64,000 bases of DNA from Piezodorus guildinii (GCA_023052935.1 CM041292.1:150774939-150838938); one strand, 5' to 3'. Shown: positions 23,011-34,204, numbered from the stretch's first letter. Notes: generated from the letters alone by a model not told the origin. Made by a program: numbers and translations.

Positions 23011-24180
23011 ATTAAATCTGTTTGTTTAAATCAAAAAAGTTCTTAAATCTGGGTACACCAGATTTTCAATAATGACATTGTTTGTTTTAAAACGGAATTG
23101 GTTAGTTAATAGAATAACCAAGTTGTTTCATTTGTTTAATAAAAAAAAAAAAGTCCTGTAGACATTATGGATTCATACAATAATCGAAATGACAAAAAAA
23201 AATATAGGTAACGCTTAAATAATTGTGAATTGTGCTTATAATTTGGACATATGATACTCCAAATTAATTTTAAATTATATTTAAATTTAATTATATTAAT
23301 TAAAGACCCCGAAACGTCGAATAAATAATAAAATTTTTTAAAAGAATAAAAATTGAATGGAAATATGTAATGTTTAATTGAATTCATATTTAAAAAAAAA
23401 ATATCCTGATTATACAAAATAACCAATAGCCTTGGAATAGAGTTATTATAATAATAAAAACGTGTATATTTTAGAAAATTGATGTTTTTCTGTAATTAGT
23501 TTTATTAACAATACACGTTAATTGATTAATTAACGCTGATAACTTAAGTTAAATTGCAATCGCTGTCATTTGGAAAAGCGGGAACTTACTCAGCGCAAAC
23601 ATTTACCAGTTTCTTCACCGCCGTAACAGGTGGCCTGCTCATGGTTCCTCGACCGAGAGCAAAAACTCTCCTACCGTTTCCCTGCTAAGCGTCAATAAAA
23701 CTGCGTCGTTTATCTTCCTAACAAACGAGGCTACTCCTAGCTCTCTTCTTTAATTGTTTCCCTGCTTCCTCCTTCTCTGGCTTTCCCAGCAGTGAATTAC
23801 CCACAGAGAGGAATGGTAGAAGAAAGAGATGTATGGAGAAGATGCGAGATCCACTCAGCAAATGCCAAAGCAGAAGAAAGAATAATGAACATGCCAATTA
23901 TCTATACATCTAATCCAATAAAACTCAGGAATATTTTGCTTGTATTGCGAAACTAAGGAAATGCGCACATACTCTGTCTATTTGTATCGTCATATTTTTA
24001 AAAAAAATTTTATTAGTTATTAGGTCATCTTTGGCCATTGCTTCTTTCTTTCATAATTCTTTGTAAATGTCGGAACCATTTTAAGCTTTTTATTTCTATT
24101 TCGTTGAGGATATTTTCTTTTTGATGGACATTCAGCCTAATAGTTTGGTTGGGATTATCCTGCAGTCTAGATATGGCACA
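23011..24180. other. Unassigned; GC-richer block 23540-23850
   Basis: Most of the stretch is AT-rich. At 23540-23850 the composition shifts (GCGGGAACTTACTCAGCGC, CCGTAACAGGTGGCCTGCTC), with no sharing elsewhere in the window and no convincing open frame. It could be a conserved non-coding or exon segment. Confidence 0.3.
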
Positions 24181-24189
24181 AGACCTTCT

Positions 24190-24650
24190 CTAAAAGTCCA
24201 TTGCTAATGATACGGGTAGTAACTTTTTCTCCAGCTTTTTGATAATCATCCACGTTTCTGCTGCACATAGCGTGACGCTTCCCAAAATGGAATGGTATAG
24301 CCATATTTTGGTTTGGATACTCACCTGCTTGTTCCATAGCACAGAATTAAATGCTCCAATTACCCGCCTTCCTCTCGTAATTTTTTCCATAATGTCCTTG
24401 GAAGAGACATTCCATTCTCAGTTATTCATCTGCCAAGATATTTAAACTCACTTACTGTTTCTGATACCCAATTTTCTACGGATAAGGCACCTACATTCTC
24501 ATTAAAAGCTGAATGCTTGGTTTTTTTAATTTAATTACTTCCAAGCCTCATGTTCTATACTCCTTCAGAAGCTTTTTTAGCATGCAGTTGGCATCTTCAT
24601 TGTCGTTCACTATTATTACCTGGTCGTACGCTATTATTTATTTTCTATCA
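24190..24650 (-). pseudogene. RT fragment, RTE/endonuclease-RT type LINE
   Basis: On the minus strand, broken frames give DQVIIVNDNEDAN (degenerate catalytic box), YRTWGLEVN, VSEFKYLG, ITRGRRVIGAFNSVLW and CAAETWMI. This is the thumb and post-palm order of RTE-like and related LINEs. It carries in-frame stops and a damaged YADD box. No 3' end was identified. It is a decayed fragment. Confidence 0.7.
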
Positions 24651-24659
24651 TCATTCCTA

Positions 24660-25400
24660 CCTTATGCATTTTCAACCTGTATTTTATCGTAATAAAATAC
24701 AACTCTAAATTAAGAAACTATTTTTTTAACCTTTGGTTCTCTATTCACATCATCTTGTTCACAACAAAGAGAAAACAAAATAAACGTTTCGAAGTAATGG
24801 CGAGATAAGCATGAAGAAGACTCCTTGAAAGCTTTGTTTTAACTTAGGAACATGTTCAGGCATCTTGTAGCTAACTTTAGTAGTCGTTAATCTGACTATT
24901 GATTAACTATTGGCACTGTGTATGAAGTTAAATATGAAGTTCTGTATGTAGAGTAATGTTGCTGACGAAGGACGGACTTGTAGTTCTAAAGGTTGTCTGA
25001 AACATGTAAGGTTTTCTTTCAAAAGGTGTGGTTTTTTTTTGTCGTCGAATGAAGTGAAGAGAGTAAAATATTTTTAGTGCTACGCTTAGAGTTTTTCATT
25101 TAATTTTAATGTGTAAGACAAATTTAATGTGTGTTTCATTTTTCTACCAAATATCGGAGTAACGTATTTTGTTTTTTTTAACACGTGGGAATGTATTTTG
25201 GAGAGTAAGTATTTGTTAAAGAGTGAGAGTAATGTATTTCAATTTGATATATTAATCCGATATTTCCAGTTTTAAATCAATGAACTTTCGTTATTTGATG
25301 CAATCAACTATGTGAGGCCTATTCGGGTTTCAGGTGTTATTTTAATTATTTGCTGAAATTGCATCATCTACATAACTCACTGTCAGAGCTTCGGGATGAT
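24660..25400. other. Unassigned AT-rich region
   Basis: No recognisable repeat, ORF or RNA feature. Confidence 0.4.
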
Positions 25401-25415
25401 TTGAAATACTTTGTG

Positions 25416-25671
25416 GAAGGAATTAGTCCGGGTGGCGGTCATTAAATGAAACAACTAAATAGTTTCAACTATTTTATTGTTTGCCAACGTTTCCATTGTT
25501 TGAAACTGGTTTCCATTCTCCCACCATGCGCCCTGATGATGACCCACAAAGGGGGTCGAAACGTTGGCAAACAATAAAATAGTTGAAACTATTTAGTTGT
25601 TTCATTTAATGACCGCCACCCGGACTAATTCCTTCCAGTAATTCTCAACGGTCAACTAATTACATCCACAC
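25416..25671 (+). mobile_element. Penelope-like non-autonomous element P1 (256 bp)
   Basis: It is flanked by a 14-bp TSD, TGAAATACTTTGTG (25402-25415 and 25672-25685). Inverted arms of about 80 bp run from GGAAGGAATTAGTCCGGGTG to CACCCGGACTAATTCCTTCC. The right end carries an extra unpaired piece, CAGTAATTCTCAACGGTCAA, shared with P2. A hammerhead-like motif precedes the right arm. Long variable TSDs, inverted partial terminal repeats and a hammerhead motif together fit Penelope-like retroelement terminal repeats better than DNA transposons. No RT is encoded. Confidence 0.65.
25530..25568 (+). ncRNA. Hammerhead-like ribozyme motif in P1
   Basis: The order is GCC, CTGATGA, one extra T, GACCC-ACAAAGG-GGGTC (stem-loop II), GAAA, C-G-T-T, GGC. 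GCC and GGC can form a 3-bp stem I at the expected positions. ACGT would form a minimal, palindromic stem III with T as the cleavage-site nucleotide. The extra T after CTGATGA departs from the canonical core, so activity is uncertain. Confidence 0.45.
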
Positions 25672-25689
25672 TGAAATACTTTGTGTATT

Positions 25690-26425
25690 TATTATGTGTT
25701 GTGACTTCTCCATAGGTGTACATGTTTAGAATTAGTACTTATGCTCATGAGCTTGTCTTGATATTTGTCAATTTGTATAACCTTAGTAGAAAATATACTT
25801 GAATTCTGTTCACTCACATGGTGTTCTAATTTCCTTCCTAATACTTATACTAATTTAGGTGCCTCGTCTCATATTAGTCGAAGTCACAACATTATCTGAT
25901 GAAGGAGAGTTCTATTTCTTGGCACACTAGAGCTACAAATATAAAAACTTTCGTTAACATGAATTAGATTTTTGCTTTAGTTGCAGAAACATCTTTGTAT
26001 AACTTTACGTTCTTGAGCTAGATTTAGGCACACATATACCCCAAGTCACCGCTGACTGTTTTGATTTAACTATCTCGAATTGTAACCTGTGCACGAGAGG
26101 CAAAGAGATGGATTAACCGCGGTTTAAAGCAGTCAGAGACGAGTGGTTTTATTGTTGGAAGACAGTCATTTAACGGCTTCCCAGAATGGTCTCTGGCTCC
26201 AAATGGTCCGTTACGTACTGATGTGCTCTAAAACGGTCCCAAGTAGGTCTTATGTGTCTGGCCTTCCTACAGGGCATCCGAGGACAACCATTAAATGCTT
26301 CGTGCAGGATAAGAACTAATCCAGTATTTTCGACTGATAACTATTTATCTACCTGGTTCGATTCTGTGTGAAACAGGAATTTTTACACTTACAAACAGGC
26401 GCGAAATTGTTATAAATTTTATAAT
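25690..26425. other. Unassigned; GC-richer block 26060-26340
   Basis: The 26060-26340 block includes TTAACCGCGGTTTAAAGC, which carries the palindrome AACCGCGGTT, and is not shared elsewhere in the window. No coding evidence. Confidence 0.3.
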
Positions 26426-26499
26426 ATTTATATTTTTAAAATACGTTGGTTTCAATGTTCATTAATTCGTAGAATCTTCCAGCCGGAAGTAATAAGGTC

Positions 26500-27005
26500 T
26501 CTTTAAGCTGATGATACAGCCCTACACACATCATCCTATCGCTCTGATACCATAGTTATTAGGTTACAGAAATCTACTTTAAAAAAATCAATAAATATTG
26601 TAATATTTGGAAATTAAAAATCAATTCAAACACGTCAGAAGCTATAATCTTTACTAAGCGCAGACCGAAAATAAACCAACATCTTTTATTAAACTCGATC
26701 CACATTCTCTGGTCTAAATCAGTTAAATACTTAGGCATAACATAAGAAAAATCGTTAACATATACAGAACATCCGTCAGTAAAAAACCGAAAAAAAAAAA
26801 TGTTTCCATATTTCAATAAAAAATGTTAAGCACTCATAACGAACTCCTACTATATAAGTCACACGAGCCCAGATCTGCTATGCCTCCCCGTCTGGAGCTC
26901 GACATGCAATACCAATCACAAAAAAATAGAAACAATACAAAATAAATGTATGGGAATCATCAATAACTACCCACGATATACTAAAAGTTCAAAAATGCTG
27001 TCCCT
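26500..27005 (+). pseudogene. Jockey-clade RT fragment
   Basis: Frames interrupted by stops give LxADDTALHTSSYRSDT-like residues (catalytic box near 26512), WKLKINSNTSEAIIFTKRRP, WSKSVKYLGIT and LLLYKSHEPRSAMPP. The catalytic box, IKIN-type motif and YLG spacing match Jockey-type RT. It is more decayed than the 7.4- and 35.6-kb copies. Short blocks on either side (26430-26480 and 27010-27065) recur at 31148-31198 and 31405-31460, so the host repeat exists there without this RT. Confidence 0.68.
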
Positions 27006-27009
27006 TTTC

Positions 27010-27250
27010 CACTCGATGTACTTTCTTTGAAGACCACACCGCGTTTCATTATGGTTTGTTATAGAGTAGGTCCATCATTCTCTACGTCTATTTTGTTTTT
27101 TTGCCACCAGTTGCCTTTAGGATTCATCCATAACTGGCACCTAAAATCTGGGAAAAATGGTAGCTCTTACTAGCGGTATCTGGCATCTTTTTTGGTAACT
27201 AGGTGCTTCAAGTTTGACCTCTTTTTAAATTATGATCGCGCTACACAGTG
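27010..27250 (-). repeat. Degenerate SINE-like segment
   Basis: This segment is similar in order to the body of SINE S2 at 43990-44150 (GTAGG.CCATCATTCTCTACG, TTTT..GCCACC..TTGCCTTTAGG), but heavily decayed. No box A/B head is recognisable. Confidence 0.4.
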
Positions 27251-27399
27251 ACAGGAGAGGTAGATGAAAGTTCGTGACACCGAATGAGTGGTCTTGATTA
27301 AATCCTTTTAATTAAATGATTAAAAATGTACTGTAGGATATACTAGCCACTCAGCCAATTGTCATATCTATTTATATACTAGAATATTAAATAATTCCT

Positions 27400-28032
27400 T
27401 TACAATACTGATATCGCTATGCGCTCCATAAGACCTCGTAGGAATCTTTTCTTGCCAGAGAGATTCTTACTTTAGAAATCTATTTCCATTCCCTCATATA
27501 TTCTTCATTCTAATACTCTCCCGACCTTCAAATCCCGTCTATTCAATCACTTCCTTTCTGTCCAATTCTTGAAGAACTGAAAAAGATTTGTTGATTTCTA
27601 TAAAAATTAGTAAAAAAAACATGCAGATACGATAATTTAAATATGATATTTTACTATGTGTTGACTTTGCGCGTTTAATTATATTATTCTATCGAAATCT
27701 CACCAATTATCTTATCATTATCACCTCATAATCAAAGTTTGTTATTAATTAAATTACTATAATATTTACTAATGTACATTCATATTCATTGTATATAATA
27801 TTCATATATTTAATTTTTTTGTCTATTCTTTAATTAACTATAAGAATTATCATTATTAGAAGCTGCCTTTTTAATTTATTGCTATTGTTCATTTTTGTTT
27901 TTTTATTGTTAATTTAATTTATTTTATTTTTATGTTTCATTTTTGTACTCTAAGACACTAAAGTTCCTTTTTTGTACTTTGTAATATTATTTCTAAGGGA
28001 CTTGTCCCAGGACAAATAAAGAATTATTATTA
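27400..28032 (+). mobile_element. CR1-like LINE 3' end
   Basis: The coding remnant has frame breaks (FRNLFPFPHIFFI..LSRPSNPVYSI). The 3' UTR ends TTCTAAGGGACTTGTCCCAG, then GACAAATAAAGA, then an ATT repeat. The perfect GGGAC/GTCCC hairpin and following AAATAAA match the ends at 12.5 and 46.0 kb. The ATT tail is typical of CR1/L2-type insertion ends. Confidence 0.65.
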
Positions 28033-28139
28033 TTATTTCCCGTCAAGGCTATTTAGTTTATTTAAACAGGTGGTTTTAGCGAAATTATGTTAAAATCTAT
28101 CTTGTACCTTCAAAAATTTCATTGAAAATGATTTACTAC

Positions 28140-28352
28140 TCTTGAGAAACTTAGTATCATATCTCGGACTTACCTTTGACAAAGGATTCACATGGAATAT
28201 AAAAAAGGAAACAGCCACAACCACTGCTCTTACACTAGATTCCTCGATTAACGTATGAAACAAGACTCTAATTTACATCGCTCAAATTAGATTTTTTTGG
28301 ACATATGCATCAGATCATTGGGGCTGTACGCAATACATACAGGTTTGTACAG
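28140..28352 (+). pseudogene. Jockey-type RT C-terminal fragment
   Basis: Translation gives LVSYLGLTFDKGFTWNIKKE, then TLIYIAQIRFFWTYASDHWG after a stop. This corresponds to the YLG-x-x-x-D-K-x-x-x-W-x and WTYG-type motifs of Jockey RT. It ends where ND1-like sequence begins. Confidence 0.65.
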
Positions 28353-28354
28353 GA

Positions 28355-28495
28355 ATAGGGGTTTATGGTATTATACTTTCTGGTTGGTAATAATATCTAA
28401 TTCTAATTATTATTTATTAGGAAGTCTTTGCTCGTTTAGTTGAAACTAATCGATCACCTTTTGATTTTGTGGAAGGGGATAGTGAACTTGTTAGA
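28355..28495 (+). pseudogene. nad1: NUMT: fragments of mitochondrial ND1
   Basis: Three reading blocks match conserved parts of NADH dehydrogenase subunit 1 in order. They are GVYGIILSGW (28358-28387), SNSNYYLLGSLCS (28396-28434) after a frame shift, and FARLVETNRSPFDFVEGDSE followed by LVS (28427-28495). ETNR-PFDF-EGESELVS is a hallmark of ND1. The last AGA reads Ser in the invertebrate mitochondrial code, as ND1 expects. About 50-60 residues between GSL and the LVETNR block are missing, so this is a deleted or two-piece nuclear copy. It cannot function in the nucleus. Confidence 0.75.
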
Positions 28496-28499
28496 GACA

Positions 28500-29325
28500 C
28501 ACTTACAGTTAATACTTCATATATATTTCGATTCTCACCGTACACAACCACATAAGCATTCAAAATTAGCAGTAACTACAAATACAAGACATTTCACAGT
28601 TAATCTTGGAATCACGCAATTCACTCCTTCCTCAATCATTTTCTCATATACCTCTCTCTTACCTACTCGAGCTTAGGTTAAAAAACAATTGTCATGAAAT
28701 CTCCTGACTTAACATGGAATATATTACATATTCAGCATCACGAGTAGATAGAGGAGAAAACAAGGAGCATCGAATTTCCTAAGAGCGTCGCAGAGTGAAC
28801 TGAAGACTCGACGAGGTTAGATATAAAAGAGGTTGGCTGAACAATGAAGGAAGAGCTGGAGGTTGGCTCTGTTAAGAATATTAAGTGAAGAGAGCGCCTT
28901 ATCCATTAGCCGGAGCAATAGAGCGAGCTGGCCATTAGAACAAATAGAATTAGAAGGAGCAACGTTCCCTTTTCAGGTCCTTTCTGTCTCTCTTCATTTC
29001 TTAGCATTTAACTTCAGATTTTCACTCTGGCACTGATTCCTCTCTTGAACAGGTGGAAGTGGCGGCATTATTAAAAGTTTATCATGCATCCGGAAGTAAG
29101 AAGTCTTGGATATTTATGAATTGTGTACCGTACACATTCTGTACGTAAACATACAAGGTGTGTCAAACAAACTTTTTCCATTTAAAAAAAAATCAACTCC
29201 TGGTTTATTCATATATATATATATATATATATTTGGAAAACTTATGTTCAGCATATTTGAAGAAAAATAAAAGTATAGAAAATAATTTAGTATTGTTTCA
29301 TAACATATTAAATTTAGTTAGAAGG
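28500..29325. other. Unassigned; purine-rich block 28740-28980
   Basis: A purine-rich, less AT-rich block (AGAGCGTCGCAGAGTGAACTG, ending near CCATTAGCCGGAGCAATAGA) is not shared elsewhere in the window. A TA dinucleotide repeat occupies 29211-29232. No open frame has family resemblance. Confidence 0.3.
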
Positions 29326-29329
29326 ATGA

Positions 29330-29657
29330 AGACCACCTAAATGTTTTCGAGAACAAGGTACAACGTAAAATATTTGGTCCAAAGAGAGATAATGTTTCTG
29401 AGGAATTCAGAAGATTAGACAACGCGGAATTGTGGAGCATATACTCTGTCATTATAATTGAGTTCGGAAAAATTTGTTATGCACTGAGGTGACATGTTGG
29501 CGTCCGAGAGTTAAGCCCAAACGTCAATAGGAGGATTTTGTTAAGTCTGATCTCGGTCCTTTGATCTTGGACCATGATCATTGGACGTATTTGTGAAGGT
29601 AAAGTTTGGTAATATCGGCAATGAACCTTCGGGTTCGTTAAGCCTATTATTATTATT
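29330..29657 (+). mobile_element. RTE-type LINE 3' end
   Basis: Translation gives NVFENKVQRKIFGPKRDNVS and then EEFRRLDNAELWSIYS, the characteristic C-terminal region after the RT of RTE-like LINEs (FENK.LRKIFGPKRD). After it, the 3' UTR ends in GAACC-TTCG-GGTTC (29623-29636), a perfect UUCG-capped hairpin, then TTAAGCC and an ATT microsatellite. It is 5'-truncated and the frame is short. Confidence 0.75.
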
Positions 29658-29839
29658 CAAACGATTTTAAAAACAATTATGTATAAGTGCTATTGTATAA
29701 ACATTTCTTTTTCCTAAAAGCTGATCCTAGGTTTTGATCGCGGCATAAGGAAAATATTATTTTTCTTTGTAAATGGGTCCTAATATGTGAAAATTATTTT
29801 ATTGATGTTTACAATTGTATTATTAAACTGAGCTATTGA

Positions 29840-30020
29840 GTTCAAAGGTGTTTAATCGGACGCCATTTTGAAACTAATCGGCTGAAAGTGTTAGGATCAT
29901 GCTAAATACCGAAACAATTGTTCCAGTACAGACGGACAGACGGTGTTTTTTTTTTGGTTTTTTTTTTTCAACGATTATCTAGATTCTACGTATCTTGAAA
30001 CGTAAGACTTCAATTTTCCG
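29840..30020 (+). repeat. Repeat R-C
   Basis: This copy contains GGACGCCATTTTGAAACTAA, GTGTTAGGATCATGC, a T-rich block and CTACGTATCTTGAAACGTAAG, collinear with 32940-33190 and the complement of 780-970. Confidence 0.6.
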
Positions 30021-31140
30021 TTTTAATCTTCCGAATGTTCGTTTACTGTCTTTTGGCAAGCATTTACCAATATTATTTGTTACCCTTATATTGTTTATCG
30101 TGCTTCTTACTACCTAAAACGAGAATGCTTTCACGTAAGATAATTAAAATCTTCACGTTTACTTGTTCCTTTACAAGATTAATCAAGCTTAAAAACTACT
30201 CCATCAGTGATTAAGCATCCAATAAACTAAACCAATTCTACATTAGTCACAGTCTCTATGTAGAGTAATTAACGCCCCTAAAGAATGCTATAAACAGAGG
30301 AATTCTTGCATTTGCATACCAAGCCTCCCCCATGGTAGAAGCTAACGGATGAGAACCCATTGCTAGAACCCCCCGACAAAAATCCAGGCAATGCCTCACC
30401 AAAGGCTAGGAGTAAACAATGGCGGACCCTTCCTCCATTTCATGTGGTCTCACTGAGGTCCCTTTGATCTCTTCGGAATAAATCTCACTTGATATCCCTC
30501 AATTTCCACCCCCACCTTAGTTACCCTCCTGTGCTATGCTAATGCTTTTAGTCTAGGATCGCTGGAGGGCTTTCGGCCACTCTTAGTGATTCAAGCTTTA
30601 AAGAATTTTAATATAGTAGTAGTACATTTTGTAACATGTTTAAATCGGCTAGTTTAGTTTAAAGGGGCCTTTTTTTTTAATTGGGTTTTCAGAGAAATAA
30701 TACAAGATTTTGGTTTAAAACGAAAAAAACGAAAGATTTGTTACTTATTTTATTTGATCAATATAGTCTCTACTACTATCAATATATTTCTGTGTTGAGA
30801 ACTTATCCATTCCCCCAGAAATGAACTTCTAATCTTTAAAGTTGATAAATTAAAACAACACGCTTTCTAATTTCCTTTGTCAAATAATTTTTTTGGCATG
30901 TAAGAAGTGTTTTGAATGAACAGTTTTCCATAAACTCATAACCTTTTGGAACATTAATTACGATTAATGTACGAAGTTTGTCGGCCTTTATTCTTTCGGT
31001 TATTCTGGCTATTTTGGTCTAAATGCCACTTTTTAATTCCTGTGTTTTCTTCTGATTGCCGCATTTTCTGACGAATGGTGTAGAAACAAGGCACCGTCTT
31101 GTAAAGAAGGTTTGATAACACCCTTGTAAATCAGAAGTTT
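30021..31140. other. Unassigned; GC-richer block 30290-30600
   Basis: The 30290-30600 block is C-rich and unique in the window. It contains several repeated CCCCC runs (AGCCTCCCCCATGG, AACCCCCCGAC). No coding frame or RNA fold is evident. Confidence 0.3.
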
Positions 31141-31465
31141 GGAACTTTAATATTTTTAAAATACGTTGGTTTAAATCTTCATTAATTCGTGGAATATAGT
31201 AGTGGTGCTAAACAGAATTATCATTACTGATTTTTACAGTACCACAATTATTTATTTCATTGATATATGTGCCATTAATTATATATTTTTTAAATACTAG
31301 CTCAAGTTAAAGCTTGTAAACTTTAGTCATGTCATTACGACGGCAGCCTCCATATGCCTTCCTTACTTCATTTGTATCTATTTTTTCGGTAATGCGACAG
31401 ACTGTGTAGCCCACTTTGCTCGATATACTCACTTCGAAGACCACACCGCGATTCACGATGGTTTG
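31141..31465. repeat. Repeat R-F (flanks shared with 26.4-27.1 kb)
   Basis: ATATTTTTAAAATACGTTGG..CATTAATTCGTGGAAT and CTCGATAT..GAAGACCACACCGCG recur at 26430-26480 and 27005-27050. The intervening DNA differs: at 26.5 kb it holds RT, and here it is unassigned AT-rich DNA. Confidence 0.5.
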
Positions 31466-32193
31466 TTTCACGTTTCAATCTGAAACTTAAATTTGGAGTT
31501 TTAAGAAGCAGTTGAATTTAGCGACAGGAGGGTTTTTACCTGCCACGAACCCGTGTACGTGGTTCATTGACTTCAGTATTTTCTTATTCTATTCTGATAA
31601 TATTGTATCTAATTGATGTTGGAATGGAGTTCATTATCATTCGTACTATACATATTATCCGTATCATAGGTAATATGATTTATTTTGATCATTGTTGAAC
31701 TAATTTCAATATTAGGTCTGCATGTGTACACTACGGGTAACGGATATATACGTAGCTTCTCAATAAAAGTCAACCTGCTCTAACCCCCTAGGGTTGATGT
31801 TTATCGGCGTGGAAGACAAGCCGATGGAGAATCGAGATTTAGCGGATGCCAGGGGTTAAACTGTCTGAAATATCGTTCCATTGGCTTCCCTTCAGTCTAG
31901 GGCTGAAGGTATCCTGGAGCGACATCAGGCGAGGACCATTACGAGTTATGTGCCAGCATTTCACACTCTATTTGATCCTGAGAGGCTTCTTTCTCCCCCC
32001 TCCCTTCAGGATAGTCACCATTCCACTCCACTAAGTCATGGAAAAATATGTGGAAGTTTTCTTGGATGAAAGTGGTAAACATTAAATGATAAATTGTGGT
32101 GCTCAACTTTCCAAAATCTTTAGCAATAACAAGGATGTGTTTTTGTTTTTCCATTAGAAATTAGCAAAGACAATGCAATAATAAAAAAAAGTG

Positions 32194-32233
<40 letters not shown>

Positions 32234-32560
32234 ATGATTTATTATTTCCAATAACTGTTTATACGTGTAGCTCCTAATCTTTTAGATTTTTTTCCATCTT
32301 CAATTATAACCGAGTTTTGGTTGAATTACACCTATTATAATTTGTGACTTGAATATTTTAATCTTTTTTAAATATTTTTTTCTTCTGTTTAGTTCTTTTC
32401 TGAATCTAAAATTCTATATGTGAAGTGAGAATGGTTGACTTCAGGACAATTGAAGGAATAAGAGCCACAATAATGGTCACAATCCTCTAGTAAAGATTGT
32501 TATGATAGTGTTAGGAAAATTATGGTAGTGTCAGTACAGATTGTTATGATAGTGATTATT
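31466..32560. other. Unassigned; GC-richer block 31790-32050
   Basis: The 31790-32050 block has balanced composition and two overlapping frames of about 62 codons with no recognisable family. A TA microsatellite lies at 32198-32228. No repeats were matched. Confidence 0.3.
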
Positions 32561-32569
32561 GTTACTCTC

Positions 32570-32690
32570 ACTCCTTCAATCGCCCGGAAGAAGGCCTATA
32601 ATTTAGACCGAAACGTCGGCACCAATTAAATTAAGTTTATACTTAATTGTGTGTCCATTTGACTGCACCCTGAACTAACTTCTCCCTAAA
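32570..32690 (+). mobile_element. Penelope-like terminal repeat relic P5
   Basis: The order GCC, CGGAAGA, AGGCC..GACC, GAAACGTC, GGCACCAATTAAA and later ACTTAATTGTGTGTCC..GACTGCACCCTG parallels the arms of the inverted repeat at 58.5-58.96 kb (GGCACACAATTAAAA..TTTAATGTGTG..GACCGCACTCC). The ribozyme-like core is mutated, with CTGATGA replaced by CGGAAGA. No TSD was found. Confidence 0.5.
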
Positions 32691-32939
32691 ATTCTATACA
32701 TGGTTTTCTCCATCATCAAAAACAGCTGAGTAATAGGCGTATTTATGGGTAAAATTAATTTAATTTTTTTATAATTCTCCGAGATTTTTTGTTGTTAAAA
32801 AACACTAATTTTTTCTCTATTTTTTAAAATAACGGATTTACATGTGTATATATAAGCAATATTTCATTGTTTTCCCTTTTTTATTTCGGTTTTTCCTTTG
32901 CATCGCTTTACTGATTCTGAAACTATACATTTTTTCCTC

Positions 32940-33270
32940 TATCTTCATAAATAACTGGGTTATCGAATGAAATCACTTTTAACCGGCCACTATGTTTAAA
33001 ATAACCAGCTGATACCAACGTCCAGGTGTTAGGATGATCGTCGCATGCTCTATTATTTGTATGGCGAATTCCAATAAATTTGGTCCTGTAGTTTCGAAAA
33101 AAAAGCCGCTGACTGCCAAAAAACTGATTTTTTGAAATTCTTTTTTCAGGTTCTACTTATCTTGAAACTTAAGCTCTCAAATTTGGAGTGAAGGGGTATT
33201 TATTTATTTATTTTTTCGTCAATTACAAATGTTTATTATTGAAAATAATAAATCAAAATTGTTTTCATTT
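32940..33270 (+). repeat. Repeat R-C adjoining R-A end
   Basis: This copy is collinear with 29840-30020 and the complement of 751-1000. It runs into ATTTTCACTTAC, the palindromic end of a minus-strand R-A copy that has been split by the Tc1-like element. Confidence 0.6.
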
Positions 33271-33424
33271 TCACTTACATATATACAGTCGTGGTCCTAG
33301 AAATTGCATCACTCAATATAAAGTATTTTTCTCCAGTATCGGACACTGGATGTTTTAAAGAAATGCTGTACGAAGAAAAAATAAGACTATAAATTGATAA
33401 TCAAAGAAAAACATATAAAAATTA

Positions 33425-33556
33425 TAGGTGGAATAATCAGGAATCAGTAATTTTTTGAATTTTGCCAACGTTTCGGCTCAAGCTTGTGAGCCATCATCAG
33501 GGCAGGGCATTCATTACTGAGCCATGTCCAAGCATAAACCCATCCAAGCATAAAAA
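33425..33556 (-). mobile_element. Penelope-like element P3 (132 bp) nested in T1
   Basis: It is flanked by a 12-bp TSD, ATATAAAAATTA (33413-33424 and 33557-33568). Its core, read on the minus strand, is the best ribozyme-like motif in the window. It lacks inverted arms and is probably a single truncated terminal repeat. Confidence 0.7.
33463..33504 (-). ncRNA. Hammerhead-like ribozyme motif in P3
   Basis: Minus strand: TGCC, CTGATGA, one extra T, GGCTC-ACAAGCTT-GAGCC, GAAA, CGTT, GGCA. Stem I can form 4 bp (TGCC/GGCA) and stem II 5 perfect bp. Stem III would be the minimal ACGT, with T at the cleavage position. This has the longest stem I and a perfect stem II. The extra T after CTGATGA is present here too. 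Confidence 0.5.
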
Positions 33557-34204
33557 ATATAAAAATTAATGAACAAAGTATATTCATATAAAAGTATACT
33601 AAATTTTCCTATAAAGTGAATTATAATATTATTTTCAAAACTGTGAGCACTTTTCATTTTTGTTACTACATTTTTCGAGAAGATTTTTCCACATCACGTA
33701 TTCTCACAATTTTAATTTTTCTCTGATTGCGAAACTTGCTTAAAATTCGACGTAATAATATATTTTATTCTGGTAGTAGTTAAAAATATTAACTAAGAAC
33801 TAAGAAACGTTGTATGTCTTTTTAAATCATTAAGCTTATGATTTAAAAAAACGCTGCAAATTATTACACAATGGTTTATTATTTTATAATAACAGTATTA
33901 AGGTATAACTCTTTATAAAGCTGTAGATAGGCAATTATTTAATATGAAAAGCAATAATTGAATAATTCAGAGGAAAATGGCATATCACCACTGCTAATTT
34001 CAAAAAGCTATATCTCAATATCGCTATATAAATTTTTGGTATTTATTTATTAATGAGGAGAAACGGATTTTTTGGTCGATTACAAAGGTTAATTATTGAA
34101 AATAATAAACCAAAAGTAGACAAAAACAAATATATTCGATTGAATCAATTTTATCACCATAAAAAATTAAAACATAGATAATGCAATTTCTATGATCACG
34201 ACTG

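Larger units (their letters stand above)
33286..34204. mobile_element. Tc1/mariner-type MITE T1
   Basis: The ends are CAGTCGTGGTCCTAGAAATT and AATTTCTATGATCACGACTG, an inverted pair of about 24 bp with a few mismatches. The flanking dinucleotide is TA on both sides (33284-33285 and 34205-34206), as in Tc1/mariner insertions. Without the nested Penelope-like insert the element is about 775 bp. It has no transposase. A second, more decayed copy lies at 59760-60194. Confidence 0.8.

Noticed and set aside
28440..28676. Plus-strand 78-codon frame
   Set aside because: A different frame over the ND1-derived segment and unassigned DNA; the meaningful reading is the NUMT.
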